DNA of 64,000 bases from Isoetes taiwanensis (lineage: Eukaryota; Streptophyta; Lycopodiopsida; Isoetales; Isoetaceae). Below, one piece after another: positions 56,271 to 64,000 of the stretch (its first letter is position 1; each line of letters opens with the position of its first letter). A model generated the notes under the pieces. It was given only the letters and a program-made list of their open reading frames with translations, was not told the origin of the DNA and made no database searches. The stretch spans positions 1 through 64,000 of the forward strand of contig JAJEKV010000776.1 in the NCBI GenBank assembly GCA_021234155.1. Reading direction: 5' to 3'. The position numbers and the translations under genes were made by a program.

Positions 56271-56810
56271 ATAATGGCTTCTTGAAAGGAGTTTCATTTA
56301 AGCAAATAAATGCATCAAATCTCTTTATTGAATGGAATGCTAGGAACAAGTTTTGCAAATTATACTTGGTTGTTTTTACAATTCATAATGTTTATTCTTC
56401 TTGATCTTCTATTCATGTTTTGGCAAATTCATATGCATTGAAGGACAATATGTTCTTCACTAAATTAAATTTTTTTTATTTCAAAAAAAATTTAAAAGTG
56501 GCAATTTTTGTTACTCAGTCCACCTCATCTTGGTTGTACACATATTCTTTAAATTGGTTTGAAGTTTTTTTTTCACCATGAGAATGATTGTTTAAAGAAT
56601 TTTTATTATCTAGGGATATCTACTCATTTTGCATCTCTCTAAATCTTTTTTGCCCAGGTTAAAGGCGTGGCATTTGACTACTAGTAGAAAATGGCCATTT
56701 TGGCTTATATCTCAATTGGTTAGGTAATATTAAAGGAAGATCTTTTACTCATATGGCTTGGATTTATGCCATTGGATTATATTGTTGATTATCAAATCAA
56801 AATTTGCAAG

Positions 56811-56897
56811 GCTCTCAAAATTGCAAGACTGGCCTAATGGATAAGGCATTTGACTTCTAATCAAGAGATTGTGGGTTCATAAGTCCCATCGAGAGTG
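56811..56897 (+). pseudogene. tRNA-Arg(UCU) with duplication in the acceptor
   Basis: GCTCTC is followed by AAAATTGCAAGAC, a repeat of its own leader, before the normal body. Confidence 0.55.
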
Positions 56898-56949
56898 TGC
56901 AAAAAAGTGGAGGTGAAAGTGATATATGTTATTATGTCGAGGTGTTGAA

Positions 56950-57025
56950 GCTTTGGTAGCTTTCGGTTGTGTAGAGCACCCGTTTAGTAAGCGGGAGGTC
57001 ACCGAGTTCGACTCTCGTGAAAGCA
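56950..57025 (+). tRNA. tRNA-Thr(AGU), form A
   Basis: Anticodon arm intact; extra bases in the D loop (GCTTTCGG) and T arm (CACCGAG). Confidence 0.6.
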
Positions 57026-57099
57026 TATTTAAGCAAGCAGCGTACTCCTATGGATAGGTCTTGTGATTATAATGTTGATTATGAAATCAAAGTTGGAAG

Positions 57100-57170
57100 G
57101 TTCTCGTGGCCTAATGGATAAGGCATTTGACTTCTAATCAAGAGATTGTGGGTTCGAGTCCCATCGAGTG
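57100..57170 (+). tRNA. tRNA-Arg(UCU), 3' acceptor short
   Basis: GTTCTCG start; CGAGTG end lacks AG; body clean. Confidence 0.7.
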
Positions 57171-57225
57171 TGCAAAAAGAAAGTGGAGGTGTAATTGATA
57201 TATTTTTTTAAATAGAGGTGTTGAA

Positions 57226-57302
57226 GCTTTTGTAGCTCAGTTGGTTTAGAGCACCCGTTTAGTAAAGCGGGGAGGTCTTGAGTTCGACTCTCAATGAAAG
57301 CA
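57226..57302 (+). tRNA. tRNA-Thr(AGU), form B, three one-base insertions
   Basis: Extra T in the D loop, A and G in the anticodon stem, the same changes as at 51,371. Confidence 0.6.
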
Positions 57303-57744
57303 AAGTGATAATGGCGCAAGGAGTTTCATTTCTAAGCGCATCAAATCTCTTTATTGATATGCTAGGAAGAAGTGACTTGTACTTGGTTGTTTTACCCAAT
57401 AATGCTTCTCTTGATATTTTTTGGCAACATGCATCACGATATGTTCTTCACTATTAATTTTTTTTTTTTTTTCATTTAAGTGGCAATTGACTTCGTGACC
57501 TCATCTACATATTGCTATGGCAAGAGACCGGCGTGAGAATGATTGTTTAGATTCAATTATCTTGGATATCTACTCATTTCGTCATCTACCATGAATCTTT
57601 TCTTGCCCATAAGGCGTGGCTTTGACTACTAGTAGTAACTTTTGGCTTATATCTCAATTGGTTAGGTAATATTAAAAAGGAAGATCGTACTCATATGGCT
57701 TGGTTACGTGATTATATTGTTGATTATCAAATCAAAATTGCAAG

Positions 57745-57815
57745 GCTCTCGTGGCCTAATGGATAAGGCATTTGACTTCTAATCAAGAGATTGTGGGTTT
57801 GAGTCCCATCGAGTG
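57745..57815 (+). tRNA. tRNA-Arg(UCU), 3' acceptor short
   Basis: T loop TTTGAGT; acceptor end CGAGTG. Confidence 0.65.
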
Positions 57816-57871
57816 TGCAAAAGAAAGTGGAGGTGAAAGTGATATATGTTATTATAATCGAGGGTGTTGAA

Positions 57872-57945
57872 GTTGTGGTAGCTCAGTTGTGTAGAGCACC
57901 CGTTTAGTAAGCGGGAGGTCTCGAGTTAGACTCTCAGCGAAAGCA
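57872..57945 (+). tRNA. tRNA-Thr(AGU), form A
   Basis: 74 nt; acceptor GTTGTGG pairs poorly with CGAAAGC; T loop TTAGACT. Confidence 0.65.
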
Positions 57946-58022
57946 TATTTAAAGCAAGCCCGGCGTACTCCTATGGATAGGTCTTGTGATTATAATGTTG
58001 ATTATGAAATCAAAGTTAGAAG

Positions 58023-58094
58023 GTTCTAAGTGGCCTAATGGATAAGGCATTTGACTTCTAATCAAGAGATTGTGGGTTCGAGTCCCATCGAGTG
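58023..58094 (+). tRNA. tRNA-Arg(UCU), acceptor changed
   Basis: GTTCTAAG start and CGAGTG end; body clean. Confidence 0.6.
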
Positions 58095-58128
58095 TGCAAA
58101 AAGAAAGTGGAGGTGTAATTGATATATA

Positions 58129-58139
58129 TTTTTTTTTTT
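58129..58139 (+). terminator. Pol III T11 terminator
   Basis: First long T-run after the Arg-Thr-Arg group of this unit. Confidence 0.55.
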
Positions 58140-58151
58140 AGAGGTGTTGAA

Positions 58152-58225
58152 GCTTTTGTAGCTCAGTTGGTTAGAGCACCCGTTTAGTAAGCGGGAGGTC
58201 TTGAGTTCGACTCTCAATGAAAGCA
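58152..58225 (+). tRNA. tRNA-Thr(AGU), form B, clean
   Basis: Identical to the 74-nt gene at 52,273. Confidence 0.93.
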
Positions 58226-58671
58226 AAGTGATAATGGCACGCAAGGAGTTTCATTTCTAAGCGCATCAAATCTCTTTATTGATATGCTAGGAAGAAGTGA
58301 CTTGTACTTGGTTGTTTTACCCAATAATGCTTCTCTTGATATTTTTTGGCAACATGCATTACGATATGTTCTTCACTATTAAGTTTTTTTTTTCATTTAA
58401 GTGGCAATTGACTCGTGACCTCATCTACATATTGCTATGGCAAAGAGACCCGGCGTGAGAATGATTGTTTTAGATTCAATTATCTTGGATATCTACTCAT
58501 TTCGTCATCTTTAAAAAGTGAATCTTTTCTTGCCCATAAGGCGTGGCTTTGACTACTAGTAGTAACTTTTGGCTTATATCTCAATTGGTTAGGTAATATT
58601 AAAAGGAAGATGCGTACTCATATGGCTTGGTTCTGTGATTATATTGTTGATTATCAAATCAAAATTGCAAG

Positions 58672-58744
58672 GCTCTCGTGGCCTAATGGATAAGGCATTT
58701 GACTTCTAATCAAGAGATTGTGGGTTCGAGTCCCATCGAGAGTG
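58672..58744 (+). tRNA. tRNA-Arg(UCU), clean
   Basis: Identical to the 73-nt gene at 51,867. Confidence 0.93.
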
Positions 58745-58801
58745 TGCAAAAAGAAAGTGGAGGTGAAAGTGATATATGTTATTATAATCTGAGGTGTTGA
58801 A

Positions 58802-58874
58802 GCTGTGGTAGCTCAGTTGTGTAGAGCACCGTTTAGTAAGCGGGAGGTCTCGAGTTCGACTCTCAGCGAAAGCA
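58802..58874 (+). tRNA. tRNA-Thr(AGU), form A, one base short
   Basis: Acceptor GCTGTGG; the anticodon stem has lost one C (CACCGTTTAGTAAGCGGG). Confidence 0.65.
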
Positions 58875-58949
58875 TATTTAAACGAAGCCGCGTACTCCTA
58901 TGGATAGGTCTTGTGATTATAATGTTGATTATGAAATCAAAGTTGGAAG

Positions 58950-59022
58950 GTTCTCGTGGCCTAATGGATAAGGCATTTGACTTCTAATCAAGAGATTGTG
59001 GGTTCGAGTCCCATCGAGAGTG
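58950..59022 (+). tRNA. tRNA-Arg(UCU)
   Basis: 73 nt with GTTCTCG acceptor start (one extra G-U pair); otherwise identical to the clean form. Confidence 0.92.
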
Positions 59023-59054
59023 TGCAAAAAGAAAGTGGAGGTGTAATTGATATA

Positions 59055-59063
59055 TTTTTTTTT
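59055..59063 (+). terminator. Pol III T9 terminator
   Basis: First long T-run after the Arg-Thr-Arg group of this unit. Confidence 0.55.
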
Positions 59064-59079
59064 AAACAGAGGTGTTGAA

Positions 59080-59153
59080 GCTTTTGTAGCTCAGTTGGTT
59101 AGAGCACCCGTTTAGTAAGCGGGAGGTCTTGAGTTCGACTCTCAATGAAAGCA
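59080..59153 (+). tRNA. tRNA-Thr(AGU), form B, clean
   Basis: Identical to the genes at 52,273 and 58,152. Confidence 0.93.
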
Positions 59154-59590
59154 AAGTGATAATGGCTGCAAAGGAGTTTCATTTCTAAGCATCAAATCTC
59201 TTTATTGATATGCTAGGAAAAGTGACTTGTACTTGGTTGTTTTACCCAATAATGCTTCTCTTGATATTTTTGGCAACATGCATTACGATATGTTCTTCAC
59301 TATTAATTTTTTTTTTTTCATTTAAGTGGCAATTGACTCGTGACCTCATCTACATATTGCTATGGCAAGAGACCGGCGTGAGAATGATTGTTTTAGATTC
59401 AATTATCTTGGATATCTACTCATTTCGTCATCTTTAGTGAATCTTTTCTTGCCCATAAGGCGTGGCTTTGACTACTAGTAGTAACTTTTGTTTTTATATC
59501 TCAATTGGTTAGGTAATATTAAAAGGAAGATCATTACTCATATGGCTTGGTTTGTGATTATATTGTTGATTATCAAATCAAAATTGCAAG

Positions 59591-59662
59591 GCTCAAGTGG
59601 CCTAATGGATAAGGCATTTGACTTCTAATCTTTGATTGTGGGTTCGAGTCCCATCGAGAGTG
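59591..59662 (+). tRNA. tRNA-Arg(UCU), damaged anticodon 3' side
   Basis: Acceptor GCTCAAG; CTTCTAATC is followed by TTTGATT in place of AAGAGATT. Confidence 0.5.
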
Positions 59663-59709
59663 TGCAAAGAAAGTGGAGGTGAAAGTGATATATGTTATTA
59701 GAATGTTGA

Positions 59710-59941
59710 AACTTTGGTGCTCGGTTGTGTACATCATAATTTAGTGCGCGAAAAGGAGGTCTCGAGTTCGATAAAGATGCAAACCCATTTGCATATTTAA
59801 CCTTCTTTGTTTTGCTCCTATGGATAGGTCTTGTGATTATAATTTGATTATGAAATCAAAGTTTGAAGGCTCTTTGGTGGCCTAATGGATAAGGCATTTG
59901 ACTTCTAATCAGGAGGTTGTGAGTTAGGTATTCCCAAAGTG
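59710..59941 (+). pseudogene. Remnants of Thr(A) and Arg
   Basis: Thr piece at 59,710-59,780 (TTTAGTGCGCG, GAGGTCTCGAGTTCG) and an Arg piece at 59,869-59,941 with intact D and anticodon arms but altered T arm and acceptor. Confidence 0.55.
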
Positions 59942-61395
59942 TGCAAATAAAGTTTTCTTTATGAAATCAAATATCTTTTTTTTTTTAAGGGACTTGTACT
60001 TGGTGATGTTTTGTAATGGATTGGTTAGAGCACGATGTGTTCTTGTTAGAAATGTCATTTTTTTTCATTTGAAGTGGCAGTTAGACTTTCTAAATGGAAT
60101 ATTGATAATGGCCTGCAAGGGAAAATGGATTTGCAAAGATATCAATTCTCAATTGATATGCGGAATCCAAATATGTTTGTTTTACCCAATCTTCTGTAAT
60201 TTTTGGCAACATTTTACGATATGTTCTTTTTTTTTTTTTTTTGCAATTTTGTTGACCTCATTTTGCATCAATTGAGGAGTTTCAATTAATTATTAAACTA
60301 AGAAATCATGGAGATCTTAAGTTTGCATATTTATTTTTAAAAGTGGGAAGAAAACATTTTTTCTTGCCCAGATGGCCTAATTTTAAGGCATTTGCTTTGT
60401 AATCTTTTGAATACTAAGGTTAAAGTTACAATTCTTCAAATCATGTATTAACGAAGTTAATATGTGGTTATCAAAAACTATTGAAAATTCATATCTCTTG
60501 GTCTTGGAGATTGATTTCATGCTAGGGATAAGAAAATTATTATATTCATTTTAAAAGCTTCCATCCTTATGGATCAACCATAGGATTTTTTTTTTGATAA
60601 GGTAGAATTTTGAGTTTTACATTATAACGCATTTAATAATCTTTTCTTAGCTAAGGAAGGTGGGAAATATTTTTTAATTGAAATATTAAGTTTAGCTCTA
60701 TGGATAAGGTCTTGCATAAATTAAATTGTGGAATTAGCAAATCAAGTGAAGTTGCAAAGTGATAATCAATATGTTTCATTTCTAATCAAAAATCTCTTTG
60801 TGAATGCTATGAGGCTATTGGCATGGATGTGCAAAAAAAGTCTAAGTGTAGGATATTTATTTTTATAAGTTTTCAATTATATTTTGTTGAAGATGCATCA
60901 TAGCTCATGGAGTTTCATCCTCATCGGTTAACGAGGAAAGTTTCCATCCATTTGGAATGTTGTTTTTGACCATATGTTGTTTTTTCATTCTTGGCATAGG
61001 TATGCTTTTCAAGGTTACAATTGATAATGATAGCATGATTACTTGTGACTTCCTCAACATTTTTGGATACGATAAGTTACCATTCTACTTGGCAACAAGG
61101 AGTTTCAAATTTTTAAGCAAATGCATTTATTGTTATATGATCTTAACTATTACTTTTTTCACTTATAGAGAATATTCTTTGTGAACTTCATATGTCTAAC
61201 TTTCTTTGCAATTGTTTCATTGTTATGATTAAATTTTTGATTTATGTCATTTGGAAATTCAAATGGATAAATTTATGGCAAAAGGTTGCTCGGCAGCTTA
61301 TGTTCAATTGGTTTCTTGTGATTGTGCTAATGCTTGGTTCTTCTTGATTATAGGGATGCTATGTCCTCAATGTAACTCCAATAAGCTCCTTTGGC
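59942..61395 (+). other. Heavily degraded array sequence, no intact gene
   Basis: Array words (GGTTAGAGCACGATG near 60,022; GATAATGGCCTGCAAGG near 60,103; TTTGGCAACATTTTACGATATG near 60,200) occur in an order like the unit, mixed with unrelated AT-rich text. No gene is recognised. Confidence 0.5.
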
Positions 61396-61870
61396 GTACT
61401 CGTGGCCTAATGGATAAGGCAATTTACCCAAAACTTCTAATCGAGATAGAAAATCTTTGAGATTGGCGGGCATTTCATCGCTTTTTGCTTCTCCATGTGA
61501 AAGTGATATATGTTATTATGTCGAGGAGCTATATCCTGATGTTTTTTCGGTTTGGCTATGTTCTTTTGTTTTGTTGCGGGAGGAATTTGGTTCGACTCTT
61601 AGGAAAGCATATTTAAATGTCAGTTATGGATAGGTCTTGTGATTATAATGTTGATTATGAAATCAAATTTAATTATTTCCATGTGGCCTAATGGATAAGG
61701 CATTTGACTTCTAATGCGAGGACTTGTGGGTTGAGGTCCCCATGAGTGTGTGCAAAAAGAAAGTGGAGGTGTAATTGATATATTTTTTTTAATCGGTGTT
61801 GAAGCTTTTTGTAGCTTTGAGGTTAGTTTAGAGCACCCGTTTAGTATGCGGGAGGTCTTGAGTTTGAGGA
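61396..61870 (+). pseudogene. Remnants of Arg, Arg and Thr(B)
   Basis: Arg piece at 61,396-61,460 (CTCGTGGCCTAATGGATAAGG), a second Arg at 61,676-61,748 with intact D arm and anticodon loop, and Thr(B) at 61,804-61,870 with the anticodon arm kept and its 3' part lost. Confidence 0.55.
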
Positions 61871-62324
61871 TATCTCATTTCTTTGGATGTTGATATTGCA
61901 AGGAGTTTCATTTCTAAGCATCAAATCTCTTTATTTATGCTAGGAAAAAATTGACTTATTACTTGGTTGTTTTACACAATAATGCTTCTCTTGATATTTT
62001 TTGCAAGCAACATGCATTCACGATATGTTCTTCACTATTAAATTTTTATTTAAGTAGGCAATTATTTAATTGACCTCATCTACATATTGCTATGGCAATG
62101 GCAAAGGCGGCGTGAGAATGATTGTTTAGATTCAATTATCTTGGATATCTACTCATTTCGTCATCTACCATGAATCTTTTCTTGCCCATAAGGCGTGGCT
62201 TTGACTACTAGTAGTAACTTTTGGCTTATATCTCAATTGGTTAGGTAATATTAAAAAAGGAAGATCGTACTCATATGGCTTGGTTTTGTGATTATATTGT
62301 TGATTATCAAATCAAAATTGCAAG

Positions 62325-62398
62325 GCTCTTGTGGCCTAATGGATAAGGCATTTGACTTCTAATCAAGAGATTGTGGGTTCGAGTCCCATCGAGAAGTG
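62325..62398 (+). tRNA. tRNA-Arg(UCU), one extra base in acceptor
   Basis: GCTCTTG start and CGAGAAGT end; body clean. Confidence 0.7.
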
Positions 62399-62456
62399 TG
62401 CAAAAGAAAGTGGAGGTGAAAGTGATATATGTTGTTATAATCGAGGAGGTGTTAAA

Positions 62457-62532
62457 GCTTTGGTAGCTTCGGTTGTGTAGAGCACCCGTTTAGTAAGCGG
62501 GAGGTCTCGAGTTCGACTCAAAAGTGAAAGCA
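62457..62532 (+). tRNA. tRNA-Thr(AGU), form A
   Basis: Anticodon arm intact; D loop GCTTCGG; T arm end altered (CTCAAAAG). Confidence 0.55.
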
Positions 62533-62606
62533 TATTTTTTGAAGCGGCGTACTCCTATGGATAGGTCTTGTGATTATAATGTTGATTATGAAATCAAAGT
62601 TGGAAG

Positions 62607-62676
62607 GTTCTTTGGCCTAATGGATAAGGCATTTGACTTCTAATCAAAGAGATTGTGGGTTCGAGTCCATCGAGTG
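62607..62676 (+). tRNA. tRNA-Arg(UCU), small deletions
   Basis: Start GTTCTTTGGCC lacks bases before the D arm; one C lost in the T arm; end CGAGTG. Confidence 0.5.
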
Positions 62677-62731
62677 TGCAAAAGAAAGTGGAGGTGTAAT
62701 TGATATATTTTTTTTTTAGGAGGTTTTTGAA

Positions 62732-62801
62732 GCTTTTGTAGCTCGGTTGGTTAGAGCACCCGTTTAAAGCGGGAGGTCTTTTTCGACTCTCAATGAAAGC
62801 A
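62732..62801 (+). pseudogene. tRNA-Thr form B, anticodon deleted
   Basis: The anticodon arm reads CCCGTTTAAAGCGGG, so the AGU anticodon loop is lost; the T arm is also altered. Confidence 0.6.
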
Positions 62802-63242
62802 AAGTGATAATGGCACGCAAGGGAGTTTCATTTCTAATGCATCAAATCTCTTTATTGATATGCTAGGACCTTTTGACATACTTGGTTGTTTTACCCAATA
62901 ATGCTTCTCTTGATATTTTTTGGCAACATGCATTCTCTTTTATATTTCTTCACTATTAATTTTTTTTTTCATTTAAGTGGCAATTCCTTTCGTGACCTCA
63001 TCTACATATTGCTATGGCAAGAGGCCGGCGTGAGAATGATTGTTTTAGATTCAATTATCTTGGATATCTACTCATTTCGTCATCTACTGGTGAATCTTTT
63101 CTTGCCCATAAGGCGTGGCTTTGACTACTAGTAGTAACTTTTGGCTTATATCTCAATTGGTTAGGTAATATTAAAAGGAAGATCGTACTCATATGGCTTG
63201 GTTACGTGATTATATTGTTGATTATCAAATCAAAATTGCAAG

Positions 63243-63315
63243 GCTCGTGGCCTAATGGATAAGGCATTTGACTTCTAATCAAAGAGATTGTGGGTTCGAG
63301 TTCCAAATCTTTTGT
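63243..63315 (+). pseudogene. tRNA-Arg(UCU), damaged ends
   Basis: Start GCTCG, extra A after the anticodon arm, and the end TTCCAAATCTTTTG does not pair. Confidence 0.5.
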
Positions 63316-63370
63316 GCAAAAGAAAGTGGAATTGAAAGTGATATATGTTGTTATAATCTGAGGTGTTAAA

Positions 63371-63450
63371 GCTTTGGTCCTTTTCGGTTGTTGTAGAGCA
63401 CTCGTTTAGTAAAGCGGGGAGGTCTCGGGATTCGACTCTCGGTGAAAGCA
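63371..63450 (+). pseudogene. tRNA-Thr(AGU), form A, damaged
   Basis: D arm CCTTTTCGGTTGTTG and extra A/G in the anticodon and T arms. Confidence 0.5.
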
Positions 63451-63522
63451 TATTTAAAAGCAGCGTACTCCTATGGATAGGTCTTGTGATTATAATGTTG
63501 ATTATGAAATCAAAGTTGGAAG

Positions 63523-63598
63523 GTTCTCTTTTTGGCCTAATGGATAAGGCATTTGACTTCTAATCAAGAGATTGTGGGTTCGAGTCCCATCAAGAGTG
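63523..63598 (+). tRNA. tRNA-Arg(UCU), acceptor insertion
   Basis: Start GTTCTCTTTTTGGCC; body clean; end CAAGAGTG. Confidence 0.55.
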
Positions 63599-63630
63599 TG
63601 CAAAAAGAAAGTGGAGGTGTAATTGATATA

Positions 63631-63638
63631 TTTTTTTT
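63631..63638 (+). terminator. Pol III T8 terminator
   Basis: T-run between the second Arg and Thr form B of the last unit. Confidence 0.5.
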
Positions 63639-63650
63639 AGAGGTGTTGAA

Positions 63651-63727
63651 GCTTTTGTAGCTCGGTTGGTTAGAGCACCCGTTTAGTAAAGCGGGGGAGG
63701 TCTTGAGTTCGACTCTCAATGAAAGCA
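63651..63727 (+). tRNA. tRNA-Thr(AGU), form B, small insertions
   Basis: D loop CTCGG; extra A and GG in the anticodon stem; acceptor and T arm clean. Confidence 0.6.
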
Positions 63728-64000
63728 AAGTGATAATGGCACGCAAGGAGTTTCATTTCTAAAGCATCAAATCTCTTTATTGATATGCTAGGAAGAAGTG
63801 ACTTGTACTTGGTTGTTTTACCCAATAATGCTTCTCTTGATATTTTTTGGCAACATGCATTACGATATGTTCTTCACTATTAAGTTTTTTTTCATTTTAA
63901 GTGGCAATTGACTCGTGACCTCATCTACATATTGCTATGGCAAGAGGCGGCGTGAGAATGATTGTTTAGATTCAATTATCTTGGATATCTACTCATTTCG

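Larger units (their letters stand above)
49457..64000 (+). repeat. Tandem array of about 915-bp units with four tRNA genes each
   Basis: About 16 unit equivalents run to the window edge. Starts of the first Arg gene lie at 50,045, 50,963, 51,867, 52,782, 53,701, 54,632, about 55,688, 56,811, 57,745, 58,672, 59,591, 62,325 and 63,243; the last long step (2,734 bp) equals three periods. In the clean unit 51,867-52,781 the order and spacing are Arg, 128 bp, Thr(A), 149 bp, Arg, 129 bp, Thr(B), 509 bp to the next unit. All genes are on the plus strand. No CCA is encoded and the sequences differ from plastid trnR/trnT, so this is nuclear. Spacers of about 430 bp per unit hold no gene. The array continues beyond the window; 63,728-64,000 is the start of another spacer. 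Confidence 0.95.

Noticed and set aside
49457-64000. Short conserved frames repeated through the array, for example around MRAIITLLSLRVELKTSRL
   Set aside because: They are translations of tRNA genes and their flanks (the peptide comes from antisense Thr/Arg tRNA), not proteins.
49457-64000. Plastid or mitochondrial origin of the tRNA genes
   Set aside because: The sequences match plant nuclear Arg(UCU)/Thr(AGU) types; plastid trnR-UCU and trnT differ clearly, and no organelle genes are nearby.
49457-64000. CRISPR-like regular repeat
   Set aside because: The period is 915 bp with long conserved spacers and tRNA genes; there are no short repeat-spacer units.

Overview
This window looks like nuclear DNA of a land plant (streptophyte) with a large, transposon-filled genome. 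The evidence is a Ty3/gypsy LTR retrotransposon with a plant-type tRNA-Asp-like primer site, several Helitrons with canonical plant-style ends, a Penelope-like reverse transcriptase, and a tandem array of nuclear-type tRNA-Arg(UCU) and tRNA-Thr(AGU) genes without encoded CCA. I cannot name the species. The Penelope-like element hints at a seedless plant, but that is inference. I recognise no ordinary host protein-coding gene. Nearly all of the long open frames between 17.7-19 kb, 34-36.4 kb and 42-45.3 kb are artefacts of purine/pyrimidine tracts.

Layout: (1) 1-2,088 and 16,052-17,676 are one host-side repeat region, split by an insertion flanked by the 7-bp duplication CGTTGAG. (2) The insertion is nested. 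A poly(A)-tailed retroposed segment (2,089-3,760) carries in its A-tail a 12.3-kb Penelope-like composite (3,761-16,050, minus strand). The composite has 2.34-kb direct terminal repeats, a 166-aa ORF inside the repeat, a 503-aa first ORF, a 689-aa YIDD reverse transcriptase without a visible endonuclease, and an intron-like region between the two large ORFs. (3) 17,677-38,995 holds minus-strand Helitrons M0, M1 and M2 head to tail. M0 is split by a 15.2-kb gypsy element (18,905-34,066, duplication CTTAT). The gypsy element is itself split inside its integrase by a 4,126-bp Helitron (24,236-28,361) whose removal restores the reading frame exactly. (4) About 38,995-49,456 holds plus-strand Helitrons P1, P2a, P2b and P3, also head to tail. 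Many copies carry a purine-rich (GGAAAAGG-like) tract close to the 5' end, always on the Helitron sense strand. (5) From about 49,457 to the end there is an array of about 16 units of about 915 bp. Each clean unit carries four tRNA genes in the order Arg(UCU)-Thr(AGU)-Arg(UCU)-Thr(AGU).

Order of events from nesting: host repeat, then retroposed segment, then Penelope-like element; separately, Helitron M0, then gypsy, then internal Helitron.

Quality warning: differences between near-identical copies (terminal repeats, LTRs, tRNA units) cluster at CAG/CTG sites. Some zones (47.6-50.3 kb, 54.7-56.9 kb, 59.7-62.2 kb) look like a blend of different repeats. Part of the apparent decay may therefore be sequencing or consensus error, and frameshift counts and tRNA pseudogene counts should be read with that in mind.
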